In this document: in pieces, positions 7,413 to 15,344 of the stretch
Position numbering within the stretch: the stretch's first letter is position 1
Layout: every line of letters starts with the position of its first letter
Assembly: GCA_964440405.1 (NCBI GenBank)
Contig: CAYTSB010000002.1
Coordinates: forward strand, 1-38,383
Direction: 5' to 3'
Source of the DNA: DAOSVX01 sp964440405
GTDB lineage: Bacteria; Bacillota_I; Bacilli_A; RF39; UBA660
DNA length: 38,383 nucleotides
Made by a program: the position numbers and the translations under genes
The notes under the pieces: generated by a model
Seen by the model: the letters and a program-made list of their open reading frames with translations, nothing else
Database searches by the model: none
Told to the model about the DNA's origin: nothing

Positions 7413-7952
7413 TTATCTTAAATAGCCAACACCTTGTCTATAGTATCTTTTGTCACGACTTCTTGATAAAACCAGTTTTTTAATATCTTCTTCACAATCC
7501 TGATAAATTTTAAATGCTTCTTCCAATGTTAGTTTTGGTGTTCTTTCCGGACTACAATAATATTTTGATAAGTCACCATACTCTTCAAAAGCAAAAGATC
7601 CAACTTTAGTTATTCCCACTTCATAAGGTCTATATATTGCTCCTTCTAAATAAACCTCATTATCATAATTTCTAATAAATGAGTAACATTTTGTATTCAA
7701 ATCATGTTCTTCAATTTGTTTCCAAGTAGGGAGTTTTTCTAATGCTAAATTACTAGAAATGGTACTAGCGGAATAATTTATCTTATCTTCTAAAAGGAAA
7801 TCACCAACATATTGATAACCACCAAGCCAGAATGTTTTGCTCTCAGTTGTAGTAGCTCTTCTTCCTTCTACAAATAAAGCTTGACCAATTTTAAATCTTT
7901 GTACTGCATACTTCTTAGTCGCTATATTTCTCTCAAAAATATGTAAAGCCAT
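7413..7952 (-). CDS. Uncharacterised protein (179 residues)
   Basis: The start is the ATG at 7952 (MALHIFERNIATKKYAVQRF), which has a strong SD (AGAGGAGG) seven bases upstream. The longer frame would begin inside the promoter. It has no signal peptide and no membrane segment. It is rich in Tyr, Glu and Lys and ends with a basic tail (SRSRDKRYYRQGVGYLR). Two Cys occur in the second half. I do not recognise the family. Its promoter is nearly the same as that of the unrelated orphan at 15444-15875. It stands alone between two terminators. Confidence 0.75.
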   Translation of the reverse strand: MALHIFERNIATKKYAVQRFKIGQALFVEGRRATTTESKTFWLGGYQYVGDFLLEDKINYSASTISSNLALEKLPTWKQIEEHDLNTKCYSFIRNYDNEVYLEGAIYRPYEVGITKVGSFAFEEYGDLSKYYCSPERTPKLTLEEAFKIYQDCEEDIKKLVLSRSRDKRYYRQGVGYLR

Positions 7953-7977
7953 AATAAGCCTCCTCTCTTGAAAAATT

Positions 7978-8006
7978 ATTATAACAAATATAGTTTTTAA
8001 ATACAA
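7978..8006 (-). promoter_or_regulatory. Promoter of the 179-residue orphan gene
   Basis: Minus strand: -35 TTGTAT (8001-8006), 17-bp spacer, extended -10 TGT-TATAAT (7978-7983). The whole element is near-identical to the one at 15898-15925. Confidence 0.7.
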
Positions 8007-8080
8007 TAATATATTTAGAAAGGAAATTACAAAAAATAAGTCTTTAAAAATTCAAAAGCTTAAAATTTATAAACAATAAA

Positions 8081-8106
8081 CAAAAAGCAAGTTTTTAAAC
8101 TTACTT
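8081..8106 (-). terminator. Terminator of the suf operon
   Basis: Minus strand AAGTAAGTTT-AA-AAACTTGCTT followed by TTTG. It overlaps the sufU stop and closes the operon right after sufU. Confidence 0.7.
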
Positions 8107-8535
8107 TTTTCTAGTTTGATATTCTTGTAACGCTTTTTTTAAGCCAATAATCGGAATTAATGCACAAGTCTTTCTGTTTTGTTGGAGGTATATAGTATTA
8201 AACACAATGGCTTCACTCATTAAATCCTTTTGATATTCTTCCCCATTAATCATTTTTTCATAGTTTAAAATAAAAGTATTAATAAAGTCTAAATTCTTAC
8301 CAATTAATGTTTTTAAAATTATGGAAGTGGAACTTGTGGAGATGGCACAGGCTTCTCCATCAAAATAGATGTCCTCTAAAATATTGTTATTGATCTTCAA
8401 ATATAAATTAATATTATCAATACAAGAAGAATTATTGGCATTGGCAGTTATAAAATCTGAATCGTTAATAGTTTTTTTATTAAAAGGGTGACTATTATTT
8501 TCTAAAATTATTTCTCTTTTTATTTCTTCTTCCAT
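8101..8535 (-). CDS. sufU: SufU-type sulfur relay/scaffold protein
   Basis: 144-residue member of the IscU/SufU family. In Firmicutes SufU accepts the persulfide sulfur from SufS through a zinc-bound site and passes it to the SufBCD machinery. The zinc and transfer ligands expected for SufU are present: the CxD pair (CIDNINLYL), the Cys in GEACAISTSS, and the third Cys in NRKTCALIPIIGLKKAL near the C-terminus. The ATG overlaps the end of sufS by one base. It is the last gene of the operon. In typical Firmicutes sufB would follow here but does not. Confidence 0.93.
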   Translation of the reverse strand: MEEEIKREIILENNSHPFNKKTINDSDFITANANNSSCIDNINLYLKINNNILEDIYFDGEACAISTSSTSIILKTLIGKNLDFINTFILNYEKMINGEEYQKDLMSEAIVFNTIYLQQNRKTCALIPIIGLKKALQEYQTRKK

Positions 8536-9734
8536 TACAACATCTCTTTCATTATTCTTTCTTTGTCACTGATTAACTCAATGAAGTTATCAATTTCTTC
8601 CAAAGTATTATAGAAATATAAACTTATTCTAACTGTGTTAGTAACGCCTGTTTCTTCTTTTAAAGCTTTGGCACAATGATTACCTGCTCTAACACAGATA
8701 TTATATTTATTTAGATAAAAAGCTACATCCTGACTGAATATTCCTTCAACATTAAATGCTATAATGCCCGAATCACTTTTAATATTAAGGATATCAATAT
8801 GAGGAATCTGTATTAACTTGCTAACCAAATATTTTTTTAAGTTAGATTCATATTCATTAATATCATCCATTCCAATCTTACTTAAATATTTTACTGCTGC
8901 CCCTAAACCGATTACTGCTGCAATATTAGGAGTTCCACCTTCTAAGCGATAAGGAAGTTCTTTTAAAAGCACATCATCATGAGTTGTGAAGTTTTCATTC
9001 ATTCCTCCACCTAAATTCTGTGGTTCCATTCTTTCCAGCAACATTTTATTACCATATAATACTCCTACTCCAGTTGGACCTACCATTTTATGACCTGAAA
9101 ATACTAGAAAATCAGGATCTAAAAAAGTAACATCAACTTTCATATGAGGAACACTTTGAGCGGCATCAACTAAAACATATATTCCTAATTCATGAGCATA
9201 ATTAATGATTTCCTTAATTGGTCTAACATCGCCAATTACATTTGTTACATGAGCAAGACTAATAACCTTAGTAAGTGGAGTGATAGCTTTCTTCAAATTA
9301 TCTAAAGTAACTTCATAGTCTTCATTTAAAGGTATATAACTAATTTTTAAATTTTTATTTTTAGCTAGGCGAAACCAAGGAAGAACATTTGATGCATGTT
9401 CACTTTTAGTAAGTAAAATTTCATCATTTTCTGCTAATACAGTTTTGAAAAACCCTTCAACAACCATGTTAATACCATTAGTAGTTCCACTGGTAAATAT
9501 AATTTGTTCTCTAGTAGGAGCGTTAATAAATTCTTTAACTAAATCTCTTGCTTGTTCATATTCTTTATCAACTTCATAGGAAATATCATAGTCGCCTCTT
9601 TTAATATTAGAACAATAGTTATTGTAATAGCCATTCATTTTATTAATAACACTGTTTGGTTTAAATGATGTTGCTGCATTATCAAAATAAATTAAATCAT
9701 GATTTAACATTTTAAAATCATCTTTATAATTCAT
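8535..9734 (-). CDS. sufS: Cysteine desulfurase SufS
   Basis: 399-residue PLP enzyme of the group II (SufS/CsdA) cysteine desulfurases, which takes sulfur from L-cysteine for Fe-S cluster assembly. Visible landmarks: YFDNAATSFKP at the N-terminus, FTSGTTNGIN for phosphate binding, LVDAAQSVPH, the PLP Lys in FSGHKMVGPTGVGVLYG, and the active-site Cys in CVRAGNHCAKAL near residue 355. Length is normal. SD AAAGGAGG. It sits between the sufD-like gene (13 bases upstream) and sufU. Confidence 0.96.
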   Translation of the reverse strand: MNYKDDFKMLNHDLIYFDNAATSFKPNSVINKMNGYYNNYCSNIKRGDYDISYEVDKEYEQARDLVKEFINAPTREQIIFTSGTTNGINMVVEGFFKTVLAENDEILLTKSEHASNVLPWFRLAKNKNLKISYIPLNEDYEVTLDNLKKAITPLTKVISLAHVTNVIGDVRPIKEIINYAHELGIYVLVDAAQSVPHMKVDVTFLDPDFLVFSGHKMVGPTGVGVLYGNKMLLERMEPQNLGGGMNENFTTHDDVLLKELPYRLEGGTPNIAAVIGLGAAVKYLSKIGMDDINEYESNLKKYLVSKLIQIPHIDILNIKSDSGIIAFNVEGIFSQDVAFYLNKYNICVRAGNHCAKALKEETGVTNTVRISLYFYNTLEEIDNFIELISDKERIMKEML

Positions 9735-9747
9735 TTTACACCTCCTT

Positions 9748-10401
9748 TTATAAATTAATATTTTCTTCCAGACAAAGGATATTATTTAAAATAAATCCTC
9801 TTTTAATAATATCTTTGGCTTTGCTGCTACTAATTCCTTTACTTTCTAGATATAGCAAATATTCTTTATTGATTCCAGAACATGTTGCATTGTGAACAGC
9901 TTCTATATCATTAGAATTAACTTCTAAATTAGGATTAATTTCACTTTCATAATTATTTAAAGTAAGAATTCTAATATCTTCTTTAAAAAAATTACCATGA
10001 GTATCATCCTTTACATCACCATTACTTTTTATATACAGTGATCCTTTATTAGCAGTTACTCCCCTTATAATAATATTGCTTTTCATATTATTCCCATTTA
10101 CATTATTTATAATATCTATTTTTTTAGTTTTTTTAGTAATTATTGAATAATTGAAATTTAATACTGAATTGTCCAGACTGTTAACAGTGATTTTTATATC
10201 ATTACTTCTATTATCAAATTTGTAATAGTCTAAAGTACTATCTTTATCTAAATTAATTGTATATGTTATATTAGAACTAGATTTATTTATTTCTTTAATT
10301 ATTACCTTACCAGAGATATTTAATACGACATTTTTTTTAATATTTAGATTAAACTCGCTGTCTTTTAAATTTAAAATGTCACCTAATAATATATTATTCA
10401 T
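9748..10401 (-). CDS. Short SufB/SufD-family Fe-S assembly protein
   Basis: 217 residues from the ATG at 10401, preferred over a GTG five codons upstream because GTGGGAAAG lies just before it. Family SufB/SufD proteins are beta-helix partners of the ATPase SufC and are usually 400 residues or more. This one keeps only the core and C-terminal part: ASN-rich beta-helix repeats (residues 20-150), then the diagnostic segment NPNLEVNSNDIEAVHNATCSG (His and Cys), then YLLYLESKGISSSKAKDIIKRGF. By operon position it is sufD, but no sufB is present nearby, so it may do both jobs as a homodimer. It overlaps the end of sufC by 8 bases. Confidence 0.85.
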   Translation of the reverse strand: MNNILLGDILNLKDSEFNLNIKKNVVLNISGKVIIKEINKSSSNITYTINLDKDSTLDYYKFDNRSNDIKITVNSLDNSVLNFNYSIITKKTKKIDIINNVNGNNMKSNIIIRGVTANKGSLYIKSNGDVKDDTHGNFFKEDIRILTLNNYESEINPNLEVNSNDIEAVHNATCSGINKEYLLYLESKGISSSKAKDIIKRGFILNNILCLEENINL

Positions 10402-11146
10402 AATTATCTTTCCCACTTATATTAAATGCCTCAAACCCATTTAATTCTATTTCATGAGCTAGGGTTATGTCTCCGGTTTTAACAATTTTTTTATTATTTA
10501 GAACATGAACATAATCTGGCTTTAAAGATTTTAATATTTGATCATGGTGAGTAATTATTAAAAGTGATGCCTGATACTCTTCTAAATATTCTTTAATACT
10601 TTTAGCTACTATTTTAAGTGAATCAACATCTAATCCAGAGTCAATCTCATCCAAGATAATAAATTGGGGTTTTAAAATCCACATGTGCAAAAGTTCCATT
10701 TTTTTTCTTTCGCCGCCGCTCATTCCCTCATTAATATTACGATGAATGAAATTAACAGGGATTTTTAGTTTCTCACACATCTTTTTTAACTCTTCATTAA
10801 AATCAAATATTTTGACATAGTCATTTAGTTTTTCGGATAGCGCTGTTCTAAGCATCATAGCGTTAGATACTCCTTCAATCGCAATCGGATTTTGATTAAT
10901 TAAATAAATACCCATTCTGGCTCTTTCAGTTGGATTTAATTTATTAATATTAACTTTATTATAATTAATTACCCCATCAGCAATTTTATAATCAGAATCT
11001 CCAATTAAAACTTTACAAATAGTACTTTTACCGACCCCATTATGACCCATAATGGCGTGAATTTCGCCAGCTTTTATTTTTAAATTAAATTTATCTAAAA
11101 TAATTTTATTATTAACTTTAATTTTTAAATCTTTTATTTCTAACAT
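10394..11146 (-). CDS. sufC: Fe-S assembly ATPase SufC
   Basis: 250 residues from the ATG at 11146 (MLEIKDLKIKV), chosen for its strong SD GGGAGG eight bases upstream. It is a soluble ABC-type ATPase that drives conformational change of the SufB/SufD scaffold. Walker A GHNGVGKST near residue 34, the unusual signature MSGGERKKMELLHM typical of SufC, Walker B FIILDEIDSGLD, and the ITHHDQIL switch region are all present. It is the first gene of sufC-sufD-sufS-sufU, the usual Firmicute order. Confidence 0.95.
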   Translation of the reverse strand: MLEIKDLKIKVNNKIILDKFNLKIKAGEIHAIMGHNGVGKSTICKVLIGDSDYKIADGVINYNKVNINKLNPTERARMGIYLINQNPIAIEGVSNAMMLRTALSEKLNDYVKIFDFNEELKKMCEKLKIPVNFIHRNINEGMSGGERKKMELLHMWILKPQFIILDEIDSGLDVDSLKIVAKSIKEYLEEYQASLLIITHHDQILKSLKPDYVHVLNNKKIVKTGDITLAHEIELNGFEAFNISGKDNYE

Positions 11147-11166
11147 TGGTTTTGCCTCCCGTAAAT

Positions 11167-11194
11167 ATAATATCACAAAGCCGGATGGTTTAAA
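11167..11194 (-). promoter_or_regulatory. Possible promoter of the suf operon
   Basis: Minus strand: extended -10 TGA-TATTAT (11167-11172), with a poor -35 TTTAAA (11189-11194) at 16 bp. Confidence 0.4.
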
Positions 11195-11216
11195 ACATTT
11201 AAAAAGAAATTTAGTT

Positions 11217-12521
11217 TTAAATTCCTTTTTCTTTAATCCCTTTAAATACCTTTTTCCATAAATCTTTTGATGAGTAATTTAAAATACCTATTTTATATAC
11301 TCTAAGACCATACTTAATTAATAAATAAACTGCTCCAACCATAATTATGATTGCTATTCCCAAATCAATTAATGTTGTTTGTCCCAATAAGAATAAAATT
11401 GGAGACAGCATAACTGAAATAAATGGAATAAATGATACTGCCTTAATTAGAAGTGATCCTTCAAAAATACTGGCCATAATTGCTAAATAATAACCAATAA
11501 CACAAATAATCATAATTGGCCCTTGAAGTTGTTGATAGTCTTCAACACTAGTAGTCATCGAAGCCATAATTCCTGCAAATAAACCATATGCTAAAAATGA
11601 TATTAATGCCAAAATAATAAATAAAATAATAAATGGTACTAAATTATCAATTACGCCAAAGCCCTTTAAAATATCAATAATACTATTAAATGTAGTATCA
11701 ATGCTACTAGTTGCTCCATTAAATAATTTTTTAATTAGCAATCCTACTCCCGTATAAGTTAAAAACAAAGTGCCCTGAAGTAAAACAAATAAAGCAGTCC
11801 CAATAATTTTACTAAAGAAATGAGATTCTGGTGGAATGCTAGAAATAATAATTTCCATTCCTCTAGTTGATTTTTCTTCATTAATGTCTGCTCCAATAAA
11901 TTGGATTAACATAACAATTAGCATGAAAAATGGCACAATAACTATGGGAATTAAAACTCCACTTAATATTTCTTTAGTTTTACTATCCTCATTTGATTCA
12001 TTAAGATAAGTATTTTCTATATTTAAATTACTGCTTAAATTTAATTTATCTTTAGCACTGATATTTAAATCACCAATAATAGAATCTTTTTGAACTGCAC
12101 TTAAACTATTATAGATAACTTGATAACTTAAAGAATTAACACTATTGTAACTAATTAATTCACTAGTAAATTCCTTGTTTTCATAATTAATTACAATAAT
12201 AATATTTTTAGTATCTTTAAGTTCCTCTTTAGCTTCATTTAAGTTTTTATCAAGAGCTTTAACTTCATAATTTGTTAAATCACTGGTAGTTGAAGAAACA
12301 TAACTATAATAGGTTTTAAATAGATTGTAAGTGTTTTCATCGCTAACCACATAGATATTATTGGTTTTATCAAAATCACCACCAAAATAAGCGATAATGC
12401 TGTTTAAATTAATTAAACCAGTAATCAATAATATAAAGATAGCATTAACTACTATAAACCATTTAGTTTTAACCTTCTTTAAAAAGGTGTTTTTAATTAG
12501 AAATTTAACTTTATTTTTCAT
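11217..12521 (-). CDS. ABC-2 type exporter permease (NatB-like)
   Basis: 434 residues from the ATG at 12521. The longer frame is 11 codons more, but this ATG has GGTG at SD distance and overlaps the end of the ATPase gene. It is the membrane half of an ABC exporter resembling NatB/YhaP. There is one membrane segment near the N-terminus, a 150-residue extracytoplasmic domain rich in Asn/Ser/Tyr, then five or six membrane helices. The motif DINEEKSTRGMEIIISSIPPESHFFSKIIG is typical of the family's coupling region. The substrate is unknown. Confidence 0.9.
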   Translation of the reverse strand: MKNKVKFLIKNTFLKKVKTKWFIVVNAIFILLITGLINLNSIIAYFGGDFDKTNNIYVVSDENTYNLFKTYYSYVSSTTSDLTNYEVKALDKNLNEAKEELKDTKNIIIVINYENKEFTSELISYNSVNSLSYQVIYNSLSAVQKDSIIGDLNISAKDKLNLSSNLNIENTYLNESNEDSKTKEILSGVLIPIVIVPFFMLIVMLIQFIGADINEEKSTRGMEIIISSIPPESHFFSKIIGTALFVLLQGTLFLTYTGVGLLIKKLFNGATSSIDTTFNSIIDILKGFGVIDNLVPFIILFIILALISFLAYGLFAGIMASMTTSVEDYQQLQGPIMIICVIGYYLAIMASIFEGSLLIKAVSFIPFISVMLSPILFLLGQTTLIDLGIAIIIMVGAVYLLIKYGLRVYKIGILNYSSKDLWKKVFKGIKEKGI

Positions 12522-13410
12522 ATGCTTCACCAACTTTACTAACAAATATTTCATTTAAGGAAGGCTCCTCAACTACAAACTTATTAATATTTTTACTTTT
12601 ACCAACTAATTTAAATACTTTTGAAACAAAAGTGTCATCTTTAATTTTAACATTGATATCTGCACCAACTTTTTTAACTTCAACTACACCATCTATTTCT
12701 TTTAGATCTTTAATATTAACATCGCCATTAATAATAATCGTCTTCTTACGATAAGCTGCTTTAATATCTTTTAATTTACCACTTAAAACGCTTTTGCCTT
12801 TAACCAAAATAACTACACTCTCACAAAACATTTCAACATGTTCCATCCGGTGTGACGAAAATATTATAATGCACCCTTCTTCTTTTAATTCTCTAATAAC
12901 AGCCATAAACATTTCAATATTAATTGGATCAAGTCCTGTAAAAGGCTCATCTAGAATCAATAGTTTAGGCTGGTTGATAATTGCCATAATAAACTGAATC
13001 TTTTGTTGATTACCTTTACTTAATTCCTTGATTTTACGATTTAAATATTCAGAAATTTCAAATCTTTTTAATAATTTATCTAATCTTTTTAATATCTCCT
13101 CTTCGCTTATCCCTTTTAGAGTTCCGTAAAATATGGCCTGTTCTTTAACTGTTAATTTAACAAGCAGACTTCTATCCTCTGATAAAAATCCAATTCGATC
13201 AGTTACAGTATAGTCAATTGGCTTATCATTAAGAGTTATTTCACCATTGTTTTTATCTAATAATCCTAAAATCATTCTAAAAGTTGTTGTCTTACCAGCA
13301 CCATTAACTCCTAAAAGGCCAAATACTTCTCCTTTACCTACTGTAAATGATAAATCATCTACAGCTAAAATATCACCATAATATTTCGTTATATTTTTAA
13401 CTTTTAACAT
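12511..13410 (-). CDS. ABC exporter ATPase (NatA-like)
   Basis: 299-residue ATPase paired with the permease downstream. Walker A GVNGAGKTTTFRM near residue 35, Q-loop region with IGFLSEDRSL, signature ELSKGNQQKIQFIM, Walker B LLILDEPFTGLD, and switch His in FSSHRMEHVE. The extra C-terminal domain of about 75 residues is usual for NatA/YhaQ exporters. SD AAGGTGAT. A good promoter lies upstream, divergent from spoIIIAH. Confidence 0.93.
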   Translation of the reverse strand: MLKVKNITKYYGDILAVDDLSFTVGKGEVFGLLGVNGAGKTTTFRMILGLLDKNNGEITLNDKPIDYTVTDRIGFLSEDRSLLVKLTVKEQAIFYGTLKGISEEEILKRLDKLLKRFEISEYLNRKIKELSKGNQQKIQFIMAIINQPKLLILDEPFTGLDPINIEMFMAVIRELKEEGCIIIFSSHRMEHVEMFCESVVILVKGKSVLSGKLKDIKAAYRKKTIIINGDVNIKDLKEIDGVVEVKKVGADINVKIKDDTFVSKVFKLVGKSKNINKFVVEEPSLNEIFVSKVGEAYEK

Positions 13411-13425
13411 TATATCACCTTTTTA

Positions 13426-13454
13426 ATTATACAATAAATCTTATTAAATGTTAA
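13426..13454 (-). promoter_or_regulatory. Promoter of the ABC exporter operon
   Basis: Minus strand: -35 TTAACA (13449-13454), 17-bp spacer, -10 TATAAT preceded by TTG (13426-13431). Confidence 0.75.
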
Positions 13455-13465
13455 ATTAATTAAGA

Positions 13466-13491
13466 ATAAACTTCATTTTAAATCATAATAT
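13466..13491 (+). promoter_or_regulatory. Possible sigma-E-type promoter of spoIIIAH
   Basis: CATAATAT at 13484-13491 resembles the sigma-E -10 (CATACA-T), with an ATA at 13466-13468, 15 bp upstream. In Bacillus the spoIIIA genes are sigma-E dependent. In DNA this AT-rich the match is only suggestive. Confidence 0.35.
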
Positions 13492-13525
13492 TAATTAGAT
13501 TAATGGAGGGATTAATGTGATTAAT
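13490..13525 (+). promoter_or_regulatory. Symmetric ATTAAT array around the spoIIIAH start
   Basis: Four ATTAAT units at 13490, 13499, 13511 and 13520. The two middle units flank the SD GGAGGG exactly, and the GTG start lies between the last two. Because ATTAAT is self-complementary, the RNA can fold with the SD in a 6-nt loop and the start codon in the stem. Confidence 0.5.
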
Positions 13526-14005
13526 AAGCAAAATTTATGGTTTTTAACATTATTTAGTTTAATTCTGGTTTTAAGTATCTTTTATTTAACAATGGGTAAT
13601 GAAAGTCTAACTAATAAGATAACTGGTAATAATAATGATTTAGCTACTGTTAAGATTAATGAAAGCGATGTTTTAACAGCACTAAGGGTTAATGCTGATG
13701 AAGAAAGATTAGAAGAAATGGATACACTTCAGGAAATATTATTAGATACTAAATCAACTATGGAAGAAAAAAATAATGCTTATGAGACTCTAAAAGATTT
13801 AAACTTAAATAAGGGCAAAGAAGAAAAATTGGAAAAATTAATTTTAGATACTTATAAATTGCAGGCATTTGTTAAAATTAAAAATGATCAGATTAGTATT
13901 GTTATTGCTAACAAAGAACACAGCGATTCTGTAGCTAATAACATTATTAGAACTGTTCAAAAAGAATATGAAAATCAAATGTATATTACTGTTAAATTTC
14001 AATAA
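13517..14005 (+). CDS. spoIIIAH: Stage III sporulation protein AH (SpoIIIAH-like)
   Basis: 162-residue protein matching SpoIIIAH. In Bacillus this is the mother-cell protein that spans the outer forespore membrane and binds SpoIIQ, forming the feeding-tube channel. The N-terminus NKQNLWFLTLFSLILVLSIF is the family's membrane anchor. The C-terminal ring-building domain shows RLEEMDTLQEILLD, the EEKNNAYETLKDLN turn, and the closing beta strands ISIVIANKEHS and YITVKF. It lacks most of the long charged linker of the Bacillus protein (162 against 218 residues). The start is GTG with SD GGAGGG. It stands alone here, not with spoIIIAA-AG. Confidence 0.88.
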   Translation: MINKQNLWFLTLFSLILVLSIFYLTMGNESLTNKITGNNNDLATVKINESDVLTALRVNADEERLEEMDTLQEILLDTKSTMEEKNNAYETLKDLNLNKGKEEKLEKLILDTYKLQAFVKIKNDQISIVIANKEHSDSVANNIIRTVQKEYENQMYITVKFQ

Positions 14006-14021
14006 TTGGGCATTATCGCTC

Positions 14022-14049
14022 ACTAAGAATTAATTTATGTCATAAAATA
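14022..14049 (+). promoter_or_regulatory. Sigma-K-like promoter of gerE
   Basis: AC at 14022-14023, 17-bp spacer, CATAAAATA at 14041-14049. This fits the Bacillus sigma-K consensus (AC-N17-CATAnnnTA), and Bacillus gerE is a sigma-K gene. There is no good sigma-A promoter in the gap. Confidence 0.6.
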
Positions 14050-14093
14050 CTATGAATAAAGAGTAAACCCATCTTTAGAAAGTGAGGTATTTT

Positions 14094-14303
14094 ATGAAAA
14101 AGAATATTTTGACCTCTAGAGAACAAGAAGTATTTAATTTACTTGTGTTAAATAAAGGGACAAAAGATATAAGCAAAGAGCTAGGAATAAGTGAAAAAAC
14201 GGTTAGAAACCATATATCAAATGCAATGCAAAAATTAGGGGTTAAAGGTCGAGCTCAAGCAGTTGTTGAACTTTTAAAATTAGGGGAGATAACATTAGAT
14301 TAA
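14094..14303 (+). CDS. gerE: Spore coat gene regulator GerE
   Basis: 69 residues from the ATG at 14094 (SD GAGG; a GTG four codons upstream overlaps the SD and is less likely). It is a stand-alone LuxR/GerE helix-turn-helix protein. In Bacillus, GerE is the last mother-cell transcription factor, activating and repressing sigma-K-dependent coat genes. The segment GISEKTVRNHISNAMQKLGV and the following KGRAQAVVELLKLGEI match Bacillus GerE almost residue for residue. The whole protein is only the DNA-binding domain, as in GerE (74 residues). It lies between spoIIIAH and gerM. gerE-gerM adjacency is also seen in Bacillus. Confidence 0.94.
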   Translation: MKKNILTSREQEVFNLLVLNKGTKDISKELGISEKTVRNHISNAMQKLGVKGRAQAVVELLKLGEITLD

Positions 14304-14324
14304 AGAGGTCTAGACCTCTTTTTT
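14302..14324 (+). terminator. Terminator of gerE
   Basis: AAAGAGGTCT-AGACCTCTTT perfect inverted repeat followed by further T, starting at the gerE stop codon. Confidence 0.85.
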
Positions 14325-14354
14325 AATGCATAAAATTGATTAGGTGATTGGATA

Positions 14355-15305
14355 ATGCTTAAAAAAAATGCTTTACAAAGAATATTTATGGCTTCCCTAT
14401 CTTTAGCCATTGCTTTAATTATTTATTTATTCCCGACTAAAGACAATAATCCAGTAACAATTACTAAAAACACTAATTATAAAAACCTGGATGGTGACAT
14501 TGTCTATTTATTAGATAATAACTATTATATTGCTAGAACCAGTGTAGCTATTTTAAGTAAATCTACAATTGATAAATGTAAGGAAATAATTGAAACCTTA
14601 ACTGTTGGCAGTTCAAAAAAAGAAATCATTCCACAGGGATTTAAACAAATAATTCCTAAAAACACAAAAATTAATTCAATTAGTTTAAAAGATGGTTTGT
14701 TAAAAATTGACTTTTCAAAAGAATTATTAAATATTAATGCTGATTTAGAAGAAAAAATGATTGAATCTATTGTTTACTCTTTAACTATTTTGGATGAAGT
14801 TAAAAATATTTTAATATTTGTTAATGGGGAATTATTAACTGCTTTAAATGATGGTACTATTCTGCCCAACCCTTTAAATAGAAATTTTGGGATCAATAAA
14901 GTCTACGATATTGAAAAAATTAAAAACACAACTAAAGTAACTATTTATTATATTAGTAAATATCATGATTATTATTACTATGTTCCAGTTACCAAAATAA
15001 GCAATGAACCAGGCAATAAAATGGAAATTATTATTAATGAGTTAAAATCAAGTCCAATTAGAGAAACTAATTTAATGAGTTATCTGGCCAGTAATTTAGA
15101 ATTATTAAATTATGAATTATTAGAGCAAAAAATCAATTTAAGTTTTAATAAATACCTCTTGGATGACTTTAATGACAAAAATATTTTAGAAGAAGTTAAA
15201 TATACAATTGGTCTATCAGTTATGGAAAATTTTAATGTTAAAGAAATAAATTTCTTTGTTGATGATGAGAAAGTATTAGACATTTTAACAAAAAACCTTG
15301 AATAA
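14355..15305 (+). CDS. gerM: GerM-like sporulation/germination protein (two GerMN domains)
   Basis: 316-residue exported protein with a membrane anchor at residues 10-26 and two GerMN domains (about 65-165 and 190-305). Each has the DGLLKIDFSKELL or QKINLSFNKYLLD strand-turn pattern and ends in a (V)KNILIFVNGE or VKEINFFVDDE strand. Bacillus GerM is a sigma-E lipoprotein in the intermembrane space needed for engulfment and coat/cortex formation. This homologue has no lipobox Cys, so it is probably held by an uncleaved helix. SD AGGTGAT before the ATG. It follows gerE after a terminator and precedes a tRNA gene whose -35 overlaps its stop codon. Confidence 0.88.
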   Translation: MLKKNALQRIFMASLSLAIALIIYLFPTKDNNPVTITKNTNYKNLDGDIVYLLDNNYYIARTSVAILSKSTIDKCKEIIETLTVGSSKKEIIPQGFKQIIPKNTKINSISLKDGLLKIDFSKELLNINADLEEKMIESIVYSLTILDEVKNILIFVNGELLTALNDGTILPNPLNRNFGINKVYDIEKIKNTTKVTIYYISKYHDYYYYVPVTKISNEPGNKMEIIINELKSSPIRETNLMSYLASNLELLNYELLEQKINLSFNKYLLDDFNDKNILEEVKYTIGLSVMENFNVKEINFFVDDEKVLDILTKNLE

Positions 15306-15326
15306 TCTATGAATTTGGTATATAAT
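15298..15326 (+). promoter_or_regulatory. Promoter of tRNA-Arg
   Basis: -35 TTGAAT (15298-15303) overlapping the gerM stop, 17-bp spacer, -10 TATAAT (15321-15326). The tRNA starts 19 bases downstream. Confidence 0.85.
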
Positions 15327-15344
15327 CTATTTGTTCCAATTGAT

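Noticed and set aside
14329..14337. CATAAAATT as a sigma-E -10 for gerM
   Set aside because: It would place the transcript start at or inside the gerM SD, and there is no -35 at the right distance because the gerE terminator is there.
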